DNA from: Hysterium pulicare CBS 123377
Taxonomy: Eukaryota; Ascomycota; Dothideomycetes; Hysteriales; Hysteriaceae
DNA length: 64,000 bases
NCBI GenBank assembly: GCA_000467715.1
Contig: AJFK01000180.1
Location: forward strand, 1-64,000
Direction: 5' to 3'
Numbering within the stretch: position 1 is the first letter of the stretch; each line of letters opens with the position of its first letter. The notes below the pieces were generated by a model. That model searched no databases. It had not been told where the DNA came from and saw only the letters and a list, made by a program, of their open reading frames with translations. The position numbers and the translations under genes are program-made. Below, piece after piece: positions 44,999-55,900 of this stretch.

Positions 44999-46017
44999 GA
45001 TGGGTGAATGGTAGCACTGCCAAAGCGCTTCAGAAAGGACGGGGCAAGGAACGATGAAGGATCAAAGTCTGGAGGTGGCAGACATCCTTGATATCAATAA
45101 ACATGCCTGCTACGAGGACCACCCCCGCTTCTTGTGCCCCATGCCATATGCCAAGACGTGTTGAAGAGATGACTGAAAAAGACCGAGGTCAGTGTAACCT
45201 TCTGTCTTTGGCAGATGTGCGGGCTCCATGCTCAGCACGGAATGGAAAGCGCCTTCGCTGTCCAAGGGCATGCACGACTTGCCAGAGACGATTCCAAGAC
45301 ACGGCCGCCTTTCGGTTCGGGTTTGGGTTCCAAGATCGGGCCGCTTGGCTTGTGGAGCCCCCGCGTTTTGCCCTCCACACAACAGATCCGGGGCTTGAAC
45401 GCCCAGAAAAAAGAGCCTGGTCCCTGTTCTCAGCAGTTTCGCTCTGAAGTCTGGGCAGACGTACTGACGGCAAAAGGTCTATTGACCGCGGTAGTTGTAA
45501 CCAGAAATGGACAGTGATTCGCTCCCAGGACAGGGACCTCGTCTGACGCGCATGATCACCTGCAGCTTCACTCACACCCACGCGCACCATGCCGATGGGA
45601 CGAAAGAGTCTAGATGCTGGTACTGGAATGTTCACAATATACTCAGTGCATTCAACTTCAGAATCTCTGGGTTATGGGCGAAGCCATGTTCATCGCAACA
45701 TCCTGACTTCTAGATAGCGTGGCATTCTATCCGGCGGATTGTTGACCATGAAACGACTGTGAGTGACCGAAGAATTGGGCATTCGAAGCTCTGCATTGGG
45801 TAGAGGGTGGCATGAGGAGGATTGAAGGATCAAGTAGAGAAAATAAGCTTGACGATTGGTCTACAACACTACGCGGATAAGATAGGAAAAGGCAATTGGG
45901 AAGTATCTTGTCGAATACCATCGAACCGAATCGTTTGCATATTATTTCGAAATGGGATTTCTTCAGAAGCCTCAATGAGGTCTTTCGAGCCAAATACTTT
46001 ACACGCTTATGCTGCAT
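44999..46017. other. Intergenic, MFS permease to AtuA gene
   Basis: No supported gene. On the plus strand near 45240-45300 a short stretch resembles the start of a Zn2Cys6 motif (KRLRCPRACTTCQRR) but then leaves the pattern; see findings. Confidence 0.4.
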
Positions 46018-48251
46018 TTAGATCCTTCCTCTGTCCAGAAATTTCTTGGGTAAATCAACAGTCTTCGCTCTCAAGTACTCCATGGCATCTTTAAGAATGT
46101 TAGTTACTTTCCACAAGATCTAGAGTTGGGCTCTGGCTTACTTTTACCGAGGGTGTCGTAGTTTGAGCAAGCATTGTAGCCTCGGTCCAGATGGTCATGA
46201 AGAAGGAAATGTACGCTGCGAATGTTTGGAAGCTCGAAACGGTCAATTGGTTTGCCCTTATATTCTTGAGGACCAAGCAGCTGCTTGATTCTTTCAATGG
46301 TCATGAAACTGCGTAGCCAGTCCCATTCATCATTATGTCGTACGAAGAAGCCACAGTTGCAGTCCGACGCTAGAATCGTTAGCTAATCAGAGGCATGAAA
46401 GCTCTACCTTTAGAGTACTCACCTTTATCACCAGATCTTCCAGCAACGATATACCCTAATGGAGCACGAACAGTTTCGCCGAAAGAGTCAAGTGATACTG
46501 GTGACTGAGTCTCGTACGATGGTTGCTGCTTCGGATACTCCTTTGTCACCTTGGGGTAACCAAGGTCTCTGACCTTCTTATCACCGAACAGATTGTGGAC
46601 ACGCAGAGGAAGTTCGCTCTGGGGCATCAAAGCCACCCAGTACTCATAATATGGTTTCGGTACTGTCTGTCGAAGATCGTTCGATAACGAGAGTCCAGGA
46701 GCGCTTTGTAAGAAGACTTCCACGCACCATCGGTTGAAACCATTGGGAACATCGGGCCGAACAACGTCATAGTCACTAGACTGCGCGAACACCCTGAAGT
46801 CAACGGTAGCAACATCCTGGTTGGGAGCGTCAATCGGAGAAGACCCGTTCTGATGGAACTTCAACATGGAGAAGCGCTTGATGTTTTCTGGGCCAATGGC
46901 ATCTCGAATTTGGTCTTCTGTGATCTTGCACTTCTCTTCGATGTCCAGGCCAACCATGAAAAAATGCCACTCGCATTGATAGCCAGCAGGCGCTGTGATG
47001 CCGACTTTGGTTGTTGGCGGGGGCGGGAGACCTATGACTATGGTCAATCTTGGGAATACAGTGTTATGAAGATGTTGCAAAAATGACAACTGACCTTTGA
47101 TACCGGTTACTTTTACACGCTCCTCCCCAACCTGCTCCATCTTTATATTTGTGAGGTCTGCGACCGCATCGCAATTGTAGTATAAGGGTCCCTGAATTTC
47201 ATAGAGTAGTTGGGATACGCAAGAGCCAACGGTTACACAACCTGTCGGTCCTGTTAGATTGCGCTCATACAGGGACCACAAATTGACGTACCACCAGAAT
47301 TCTTCTCCTTCGTGATATAAAAGTCTCCATTAGATTCGATTTCTGCAATCGGGAATCCCATGTTGACGTGCTTGCCAGCCTTGATGAGATCCTTGAACAT
47401 TGAATAGTATCCACCAGTGACATAAGAGGAACATTCAATCAAATGTCCAGCAATGAGACTGCTCGCAATTTCGTGGAATTGGTCCGCCCGCCAATCATGC
47501 CACCAACTGTCAGAAAGTTAGTAGAAATCTCAGGCCGCTCTTGAAAAGCAATACAGCAGACTTACGCAGCGCCTCCAATAACTGGAGCAGCATCGGCAAC
47601 TCTTCCGCAAATGACAATATCCGCACCTTCACGGAATGCTTCAGCAATGCAGAGACCGCCGAGATAGGCCTGGGCGCAGATGGGCTCCATTCCCCACTCT
47701 TCAAGCTTCTTGCCATGCATCAAGCTCTCAAATTGTTCTCCCGTCTTGATCAATTTGTTCACTTGCTCGGTTACATCATCTCCCTCCACCCATGAGACCT
47801 TCAAATGCCCTGCGCCCTGCTCTTCTAGCATCTTTATAACTACTTCAGCAAGTAGCTCTGTGTCACTTGCACCAGCGTTGACTGCAAGCTTGGTGCCATT
47901 CTTGACGATGTTCGGAATGGCCGGTTCGAAGCAGCTGAGGAATGTTTCGGCGTACATGGCAGATTTCATCCTTTCCTCGAGCGGTATTTGAACCTTGCCG
48001 TTCCACTTCTCCAGATTCTTTCTCTTCCCCGATCCGTGGACGGTCATTGTCATCTCAGAGAGCCAGTCGCCTAAGGAATGTTAGAATTCTGGATTGAACG
48101 CCTTGAGAAGTCAGCTCTATAGATGCTCACCAATAACGATATCAACGTCGGGATCACCAGCCATTCGCTCGATGGCAGAGGCACGGTCCAAAAAGCCCCC
48201 AGAGCATCCTACGATACGCACTGCACGTTTCGTGTCTCGTGATGGCGACAT
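46018..48251 (-). CDS. AtuA-family (DUF1446) protein
   Basis: Seven exons in coding order, 48251-48131, 48070-47566, 47506-47292, 47241-47095, 47031-46423, 46369-46142 and 46088-46018, give 631 residues. The N-terminal two thirds are the AtuA domain named for acyclic terpene utilisation in Pseudomonas. Visible family blocks include VRIVGCSGGFLDR, GDWLSEMTM, LAVNAGASD, GGLCIAEAFREGADIVICGRVADAAPVIG and YVTGGYYS. The C-terminal part has the family's APLGYIVAGRSGDKASDCNCGFF-type segment. In bacteria AtuA is needed for citronellol/geraniol degradation, but its biochemical step is not established; fungal homologues are uncharacterised. It lies next to an aldo-keto reductase and an enoyl-CoA hydratase, which suits a branched-acid or terpenoid degradation route (inference). 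No peroxisomal signal is seen (ends DRGRI). Confidence 0.88.
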
Positions 48252-49272
48252 TTTTGATACAACCAATGGACAGGATTGAAAAAATGGGTACAGAAAGACA
48301 ATCGAGAGGCAAAGCTGTAGTTGGACTCTCTCGACCGCGTCGGAGGTTCGATGAGCAAGATATATTTGGAGCTCTCTAATTATTTTAGTGGCCCCGCCTG
48401 AGGCGTTGGTCTTAGGACAGCATCACAGGAACGTTCAGAGTAGATGGAGCCAACGGAAGGCCTTAGGAACGGATGAGAAGGCAATTTTTGTCTAAGGCGG
48501 AAAAGCTTTGTCGAGGCCAAAGTTTGGAGAAGACGCAAAGGTAGTACGCGGGTAATACTTTCCCGCTAGCAGTTCACGTATGGTAGGGCTGGAGATTCGG
48601 AGAACGGCTAGGTAGCTGCGGAAGAGCGGGGCAAACGTAGAAAAGGGGCACAAAGATTGGAAGTGCAAAGGCTCAGGACAGAGACAGGCTGTCGAGGCTT
48701 GACGGAGCACTTGCAATTGAGGTGTTTGGCTACGCTGCGAGACGCTCTTCCGCAAGAGTTGTTCAATAGAGATACGTGGTGTATGACGAGGGCTGTTGGA
48801 AGGAATCCCGATTTTCGCATGACTCTCAAAGACTCGTACATCACGCTAGCATGACTAATGTGGTCCGTAGGGGTTGTAAAAGCCACCACCCTTCTGTCCT
48901 GTGACACTTCATCGCCATTCCGTGAAGCCGATACCCCGGGAACATAGACGCTTGCTGTCCACACTCCACATCCGATCATGGACATAGTTTGACGCCGTTG
49001 ACCTCTCTATCCAGCTTCCCGCCGGAGCTTTGTCCTAAGCCGTCTCAAACTGGAGATTGGACCATGCAGAACATTTGTAGTACCAAACAACACTTACTAT
49101 TGGGATATAACGAAAAAGAGATCGGAACAACTCCCCTTTTACTATCCATGCCATTTGAGAACACGAACACACCCCTTAGTTCAGACTCGGGACAACTAGC
49201 CATGGTTCTCACTCGATTTCAGGCATAGCTCATTGGGATTGTTCCAGCGTATTGACAACCGGCCATCTCATC
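48252..49272. other. Divergent promoter region, AtuA and aldo-keto reductase
   Basis: No supported gene. It separates the minus-strand AtuA gene from the plus-strand aldo-keto reductase, so the two could be co-regulated from here. No clear repeat or TATA box was noticed. Confidence 0.4.
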
Positions 49273-50498
49273 ATGAGCACCGCACCGAAAAATCGAATCA
49301 TTCTGGGATGTAAGTGAGAGTCCGTGCTGGCTGGGACTACATTTTGATGAACTACAGTAATGACCTTTGGACCTGTGAGAAGAGGCTAAACTAGGATGCC
49401 TTTTCGCTTTCAACTCACTATCTGTCTAGGACAAGCAATGGGGAGCAAAAACAACGGACCTCCAAGAGTTTGGCCGATTTTTGGATGTCTTCGGAGAACA
49501 TGGCTATTCTGAGGTCGACACCGCCCGACTCTATCAGAATGGACAACAAGAGGCATTCACAGCAGCGGTAGGCTGGAAGCAACGTGGATTGAAACTGGCT
49601 ACTAAACTGTATCCAATCAAACCTGGCATGCACAGTCCAGGAATCCTTCGGGCAGATTTAGAAACGTCATTACATGAACTCCAAACGGATAGTGTCGACA
49701 TATTCTATCTCCATGCTGCTGATCGAAGTACGCCTTTTGTGGAGACGCTTAGAGAGATAGATGTGATGTACAGGGATGGGAAATTCAAGCAATTCGGTCT
49801 CAGCAACTTCACTGCCTTTGAGGTGGCTGAGATCGTAATGACTTGCTATTCAAATGGTTGGGTTCGACCTACAATATATCAGGCCATGTATAACGCGATA
49901 AGTATGTCATCTTTCCAAACTCGAAGACCCTCAGCCAACGAGATCATAGCAAGGTCAATTGAGGCAGAGCTAATCCCGGCTTGCCGAAGATATGGCATAG
50001 ACATTGTCACGTACAATGGACTAGCTGGTGGGCTCTTTACCGGGAAATACAACGCTTCAAAAACAACAGCACCAGCGGACATGACGACGGTAGATAAGAC
50101 TTATCGAGAACGGTTTCTTCGTGACGCCTCCCTCGAAGCTTTGACTTTAATCGAGCCTACGGTCAACAAGCATGGTCTGACATTAATAGAAACTGGCCTA
50201 CGATGGCTTGTTCATCACAGTGCCCTCCAGATGCGGAGCCAGTGTGGAAATGAGTAAGTAAACCACAACAGCCTTAGAGAGCTCGGTTAATCTCAAGAAC
50301 AGTGGCATTCTCACCGGAGCCAGTAGTCTGGAGCAATTGAAAACCACTCTTCCATTATTCGAGAAGGGTCCACTTCCAGAAGAGGTTGTCAAAGCCCTAG
50401 ATGCGGGATGGGAAGTAGCAAAAGCTCAGACGCCATCGTATTGGTTTGGGGATCTAAGCTATGCATACGATACCACGAAAGTGCTCTTCGACCAATAG
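49273..50498 (+). CDS. Aldo-keto reductase (aflatoxin-aldehyde-reductase type)
   Basis: Exons 49273-49309, 49358-49374, 49430-49901, 49950-50253 and 50303-50498 give 341 residues. The AKR catalytic tetrad is visible: Asp48 in VDTA, Tyr53 in RLYQNG, Lys77 in ATKLYP and His in FYLHAADR. The second exon is only 17 bases and codes for the MTFGP part of the conserved first strand. The intron at 49902-49949 is 48 bases, stopless and a multiple of three. Removing it restores the conserved YNAITRSIEAELIPACRRYG run, so an unspliced transcript would encode a 16-residue insertion. The AKR7-type enzymes reduce aldehydes and dialdehydes with NADPH. The divergent AtuA gene suggests a shared pathway (inference). 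Confidence 0.9.
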
Positions 50499-50866
50499 AG
50501 CTGTCAAAGCAATACCATCTATTTCTTAACTGTTTATTTTGGGGACTTCGCCCTCTGCGACTGTGGATATCCCGAAGATCGTGCTTGCTGACCTATCGGG
50601 TGAGCATTGCCGACCAACCACCCTCCTTGCTAGCGCGCAAATCATCTATAGATGTATACAGGGAAGGCTCAATCAATACTGCTCTAGTATCCCATTCAGA
50701 CATCAGATATATTTTCGTCGTGCACAGTCCCAAGCTTGACTTAACATCTCGCACACTAGCCAGAATCCGTCAACCTCTATTCTGTCCTATCCTGTCCTGT
50801 CCTGTCCTGTCCTGTCCTGTCCTGTCAAACGCATAGGACAAGAGCCAACCTACATCTCTCTTCACA
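50499..50866. other. Promoter of EthD-like gene, with microsatellite
   Basis: Short spacer; the CCTGT microsatellite at 50791-50825 ends 41 bases before the start codon. Confidence 0.45.
50791..50825 (+). repeat. Pentanucleotide microsatellite (CCTGT)7
   Basis: Seven perfect CCTGT units, preceded by two imperfect ones, within the presumed 5' leader or core promoter of the EthD-like gene. Copy number of such tracts changes easily, so length could vary between strains and affect expression. Confidence 0.9.
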
Positions 50867-51622
50867 ATGGCCAACCCAAACCGCACAGTTTACACCGGCC
50901 CACCTCTCTCTGGGCCCGGTCTAATGTGGGCAAACACCCGCATCGCCTCTCCCCTCTTATCCCTTGAAACTTTCACAACCTGGTACGAGACCATTCACAT
51001 CCCGGATATTATAAATGCCAAACCCGGAGGTTGCGTCGCCGCATGGCGCTATCAATCCCAACACCCCAATCACCATCGCCCATACTTAGCTCTTTACAGC
51101 GTCCCAGACTTAAGTTTCATTCAAAGCGAGGAGTTCAAAAAAGTCAGTATGTACCATGAAATGCTGCCAGGCGGTGGTCCCATACAAACATTAGTGGACT
51201 TCGATACGCGCTTCTATCGACGTATCCAAACATTCACTAAACCCTCTTCATCTGCTCCACAACCATCCAAGCTGGAGCCCATCATCAAATGCACCGCTAT
51301 CCAACCCGCCCCAGGTACAGACACAGAGCTCGACTTCTGGTACCGCGAAGAGCATCTTGAGCAAGTATCGCAAATGCCGGGGTGGCGGCGAAGCACGAGG
51401 TTTGAGTTGGTGTTTCAGGTAAGGAATAAGGATGGTGGGGGACTAGAAGAGGCGCCAAAGTATCTTGCTATTCATGAATTTGAGGCTGAGACGGAGGTCA
51501 AGAGAATGACAAGAAGTGAGTGGACGGAGAAGACGAGAAAGGTTGTGGAGAGCGCCGTGAAGGTTGATGAAGGGGTGTTTGGATTACTTAAAGGACTTGG
51601 AGAGGTGGAAACGGGAATTTAA
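50867..51622 (+). CDS. EthD-like dimeric alpha/beta-barrel protein
   Basis: A single exon of 251 residues. The sequence contains two ferredoxin-like half-repeats: the first with WYETIHIPDI and the second with FWYREEHLEQVSQMPGWRRS, each carrying the W-Y-x-E-x-H-I/L pattern of EthD and related dimeric barrel proteins. Fungal genes of this type are common in degradation and secondary-metabolite clusters, where they act as small cyclases, monooxygenase-like enzymes or helpers; most have no known reaction. There is no signal peptide or membrane segment. It lies directly downstream of the aldo-keto reductase on the same strand, in the second catabolic group. Confidence 0.75.
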   Translation: MANPNRTVYTGPPLSGPGLMWANTRIASPLLSLETFTTWYETIHIPDIINAKPGGCVAAWRYQSQHPNHHRPYLALYSVPDLSFIQSEEFKKVSMYHEMLPGGGPIQTLVDFDTRFYRRIQTFTKPSSSAPQPSKLEPIIKCTAIQPAPGTDTELDFWYREEHLEQVSQMPGWRRSTRFELVFQVRNKDGGGLEEAPKYLAIHEFEAETEVKRMTRSEWTEKTRKVVESAVKVDEGVFGLLKGLGEVETGI

Positions 51623-53192
51623 GGAGAGAGTAGGACTTAAAGATTTTTAGTAAGCTCCTTTTAAATTAGGAAAATATCAAAGAATAGGAAAAGAGTTCCG
51701 CTAATATTTGTGAAAGTCTAAAATGCTCTTGCAACTCGTATTCCACAGCCGTTGCATTCTATTCACTACCAGTGTATCTTGGATTTGTCACTTAAGTAGA
51801 AGCTGAACGGCCTCTGCTAGATGACATGCGACGCTGCCGCATCTTGTACGAAGTGCATGTTGCAGTTTCCTGAACGACTTAGTTTGTCTGACACAAGAAT
51901 GAGGCTTGTGTTATAAGGCTCTGCGTAAGGTTGTCGCATTAGACAAGGAGGAATATACTTAATTACCACCATTATACCTCTCGTAACTTCTTGTAACGAC
52001 TAGCACTCATCCAAATGCTCCACACCTGCTTCCACTTACCCAGTCAAAAAGCTTACTAAAAATCTTCAAAACTCACTCTCTGCCCCCCCAAGCTATACTT
52101 CAGAACCAACCATGGACCTACTACGGCCTGATAGCCAAGACACCTCCGTTCCCTTCGATTCAATCTCGCTCACCAACCCGGCTGGTCGATTCATCCTTGA
52201 GAAAGCGTCAAAGCCAACATCATAAAAGTGCGGATCATAAGCCCTCGCCACGATTAATTTATCTCAGATGTCGAAGTATAGGACAATCTAGACCAGTTGT
52301 GGCATAATTATTTGGTGGACTATTTGCCATCGGACTTCAAACTCGATTGTGAAGGACTCTGAGAAAGTGGAATGTACGTTCATTTTCCAATTAAAGTAGA
52401 TTGGTGTGTCAGAAAGAAGATATCAAAGAACAAACTATTTACTTTTAAGGATAAAGGTAGATACTAAAGAAGATTTCCAATCGATAAGAAACAAGAGTCT
52501 CGGCTTAAGGCTCAAAGTGAAATGGCTAACTTACATAGCCAACGGTAAGCTCTTGATGCGGACCTGGAATGAGCTTGGTTTCCAGAATTTAAGTCCTCTC
52601 TTACCATTTTAGAAGACTGTTCAAACTTAATCCCACACACTTGAGATACTATATTATTATATAAAGGTCTTGATTAGATAGTGTTTCCAATGCCTATAGA
52701 GAAGGATTATATTTTGTTGACCAGTTCATCAAAAGCGTGATTAGAATATTGCTCTTGAATAGGGCTAACAAAGTAAGAACCAAGCAACTTGATCGTTAAC
52801 TTGCTGGTACAGACGAATTCCCATCAAAAGTCAACGCGCTCACATTGACAGAAAAAGACTCGAGCCTCTCGACTCGGTTCACCTCCGCAAGTTCTTGGCA
52901 CCGCCGGCAAACCCAAGCCGACATCATCGCCAAACAAACCTCGGAAGCGTCTCCAAAGATTACTGTTCTTACACGCATTCTCCGCACCCAATGCGCCAAA
53001 GCTATAATCCAAAGCCGCGGATGCGATACGCTAGAACCGGTCATGTAGCTACTGTCATACCTTATTTGATCTCTTGCTAACAGTTCCATCTTTATCATTA
53101 CTGAGGCTTCTAAACAATATCTTCCTCTTCGCGATTCAGCATCTTCACGAACAGCTCTACCCATCTTCCAATCCTCCAACCGTATACCCAAA
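51623..53192. other. Gene-free region with two coding-like remnants
   Basis: No intact gene is supported. Two degraded coding-like segments (52112-52420 and about 52800-53048) are annotated separately. The stretch between them is AT-rich without open frames. Confidence 0.4.
52112..53048 (+). pseudogene. Possible gene remnant, family unknown
   Basis: An ATG-started frame at 52112 runs 37 codons (MDLLRPDSQDTSVPF onward) and stops. A related-looking coding pattern resumes downstream (WHNYLVDYLPSDFKL) and is again broken by a stop near 52360. A 70-codon frame with third-position-C codon use ends at 53048 (TEKDSSLSTRFTSASSWHR). Together they could be pieces of one decayed gene, but I cannot name a family or show that they belong together. 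Confidence 0.25.
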
Positions 53193-54294
53193 ATGCCAAA
53201 CATCTACCCCAAAGTCTCGGCCCCTACTTCCTACAATACTTTTCCCTGGAAGGAAATCCGCACAACACATTACCCCGAATCCTCTCCAACGCCTACGTCT
53301 ATTATAATCCTAACGCTTTACCGCCCGGGGAAACACAATGCCTTCACGAATACCATGATGCTAGAGCTAGAGCAAGCTTATGGCATGTTCGACGTTGACG
53401 ACAGGGTAAAATGTGTAGTTGTGACTGGACACGGTAGAATATTTTGTGCGGGTGCGGATTTGGAGCAAGGTTTCAAGGGAGGGTTGGAGCCTATCAATGA
53501 GCATAGGGATGGGTATGAACGCAGCCCACTTAGTCTTCATGACATATTTTGAAGGCGCTTATGGCACTTGAGCAGTCAAGAAGAATTAAGACAATGCTGA
53601 TTGTGAGTACAGAGGCGGTCGCGTAACCCTTGCGACGCACTCCTGCCGCAAACCTGTAATAGGTGCCCTGCAAGGCTCAGCAGTCGGCATTGGCATCACA
53701 ATGACACTTCCCATGAACATCCGGGTTGCATACCGCTCCGCAAAGATCGGTTTCGTCTTCGCTCGCCGTGGGCTGATCATGGAAGCTTGTTCTTCGTTCT
53801 TCCTGCCGCGACTGATTGGGCATGCGAGGGCTATGCACCTTGTTACGACCGGAGCCACATATAGGGCGGATGATAAGCTATTCGGAGGGTTGTTCAGCGA
53901 GCTTTGTGATAAACCCGAAGATGTTCTGCCCAAGGGGCTGGAGATTGCGGAGGAGGTGGTGAAAAACACTAGTACTGTAAGTACGTATTTGATGAAGGAA
54001 TTGATGTATCGGGATGTGGGGAGTCCAGAGGGGACACATCTTCTGGATTCGAGAATCTTGTATGAGCTTTTCCAGAGCCCGTAAGTGTATCCTGCTGTTA
54101 GTATCTTCTAAGGTTGCGGCGACTAATTGAGACATAGGGATAACAAAGAAGGAGTGAAGTCCTTCCTAGAAAAGAGGCCTGCGCAATTTAGTGGCACTAT
54201 GGAGGAGAGTGCTCCGCACGCTTACCCCTGGTGGATGCCTATAGACATAGTGAACCGAGCGAAGGCTGACAAGAGTGGCGCGTCGAAGCTGTAA
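53193..54294 (+). CDS. Peroxisomal enoyl-CoA hydratase/isomerase
   Basis: Exons 53193-53512, 53613-54080 and 54138-54294 give 314 residues. It belongs to the crotonase superfamily: RPGKHNAF opens the core, the first oxyanion-hole block is IFCAGADLE, and the second is GALQGSAVGIGITM. The helix ARRGLIMEACSSFFLPRLIG follows, with a Glu at the usual catalytic position. The protein ends in SKL, a canonical PTS1 peroxisomal signal, so it probably acts in peroxisomal beta-oxidation. Fungal relatives are annotated as delta-3,2-enoyl-CoA isomerases or hydratases; the exact reaction cannot be told here. It may process acyl-CoAs made by the neighbouring AtuA/AKR route (inference). Confidence 0.9.
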
Positions 54295-54524
54295 ATAAGT
54301 AATACCAGATCTGTTTTCTCTGCTAGTCTTATCACTCTAATTAGCTGTATGCAAATAAGTGAAGTTTCCAACTACGTGATCACCACATTGACGAGCGGGA
54401 TGATCGTAGTAGGGGTTTTCATTTCATTCCTAATTTACTTCATTTTGATAATCGAAGCAGTACCAAAACCCCCAGTATGCCATTCCATCCTTCACCGACC
54501 ACAGTGCAAAAGGAGAAAACACGC

Positions 54525-55543
54525 TCAATAGAAAGTCGATGGCCTGTGTGAGGCGAAGATCTTCTTGGAGCCCCGGCCAACACGGTGAGGAAGAGGGAAT
54601 TTGAGGTTTTTGGTGAGGAGTTGCTTGATGTATGGGCGGCGGATATCGTCGGTCTTCTCAACCTCAATGACCTTGAGAATCTACGCGCAAACTGTTAGAG
54701 CCGAGTTATAGCGGGCCACTCAAGAACACATACGTGAATCGACCTAAAACGAGCACGATGCCTGGCAGCCATGTCCTGGTAGAGAGATTCGACGGCCTCG
54801 GTTCGTGACATCTCACGGTACTCCTTGTACATGTTGTGTGTGCCTGAGCGAGAGTCGTAACGGATCCAGATACCGAAGTTCTTGACCTTCTGGGGTCGCT
54901 TCTCGTAGATCTATTGGAGAAATTCAGTCAGTCCGAGATATTTATGATTCCGCGTAACCGTAGGCTAGAGGGAGAAAGTATACCTGGTTCAGGGAGACGA
55001 TCTCTCCGTTGGCCTTCTTGATCTTTCGCAGCTTTCCAAGGAAATACCAAAATCTTGACTTGGCAACCACATCGTTGGGAGCGAAGATGCGCATGCGATA
55101 GAGCTTTGGGGTGGGGTTGGCCTCGGAGGGCAAATGGCGCCCGATGACCTGGTATTCCTGGAGACGACCTGTGAAAACAAATCAGCTTTCCGCCTTAATG
55201 ACAACCAAAACGACCCTCTCCAGCAACGATAGCAGCCCAGGCTCCATTCAGTCATATTATTTATCGACGGCGTTCCCTGGATGAATGATAAGTCTGTTGG
55301 TGGTTGTCGGTTGCCGCTTTGGTGTAATTCATTGAATCGTCCTTCTTGCATCCCGCCAACCGCCCACTTCCCTCACAATGTTCGCAGTATCCATTCCGGG
55401 TCCTTGAATCATAGGCGTGTGCATTTGAAGCGCTAGAATCTGTGTATAGGCGATAAATGTTCGATGTCGTAGACTGCGTTGGAGGCCTGGTACTGCAACT
55501 GCTGCGCGTGCCGAGAGGGAAAAAAAGACAATGCTTACCCATC
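54525..55543 (-). CDS. RPL20: 60S ribosomal protein eL20 (L18a)
   Basis: Exons in coding order are 55543-55540, 55168-54984, 54910-54734 and 54680-54525, giving 173 residues, the normal length. eL20 is a universal eukaryotic protein of the large subunit near the central protuberance. Diagnostic runs are [53 protein letters not shown] and FPLPHRV. The first coding exon is only four bases (ATG plus G), spliced over a 371-base intron. A further intron (55593-55544) lies in the 5' leader directly before the ATG. Large first introns are typical of fungal ribosomal protein genes and may hold regulatory elements. It is divergent from CSN12. Confidence 0.95.
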
Positions 55544-55900
55544 TATGGATTGTCAATGCCAATTCTCCAATATAGACAGTTGGAAAAGCTCACCTTGATT
55601 GTTGTTGAGGAATCGCCTGGCCGGTTAGTATCTGCAAATGTTGTCGTTGAAACTTTCGGTGGAGTTGAGTTGAGTGCGGCTGCCAAGACTTAACCGAACC
55701 GGAGCCGAACAAACATGACAAACACATGCATGCATCCTTGCATGCGGCAGTCACCACCGCCGCTGGCTGATGAACGCCAATCCAACAAAGCTGAGTTCCA
55801 CTACAATCCCTTGACCCGTGACACAATGGCCGTGTGGCGTCTCCAAGACCTCCTCAATACAGCTATATGATCACTGCACCAACCAAACCCTTTTGGAACC
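55544..55900. promoter_or_regulatory. Bidirectional promoter, eL20 and CSN12
   Basis: Less than 360 bases separate the two divergent start codons and include the eL20 5'-leader intron (55544-55593). The core promoters of both genes must therefore lie within about 300 bases (55594-55900). CATGCATGCATCCTTGCATG-like repeats of GCATG occur around 55725-55745 and could bind a factor. Confidence 0.5.
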
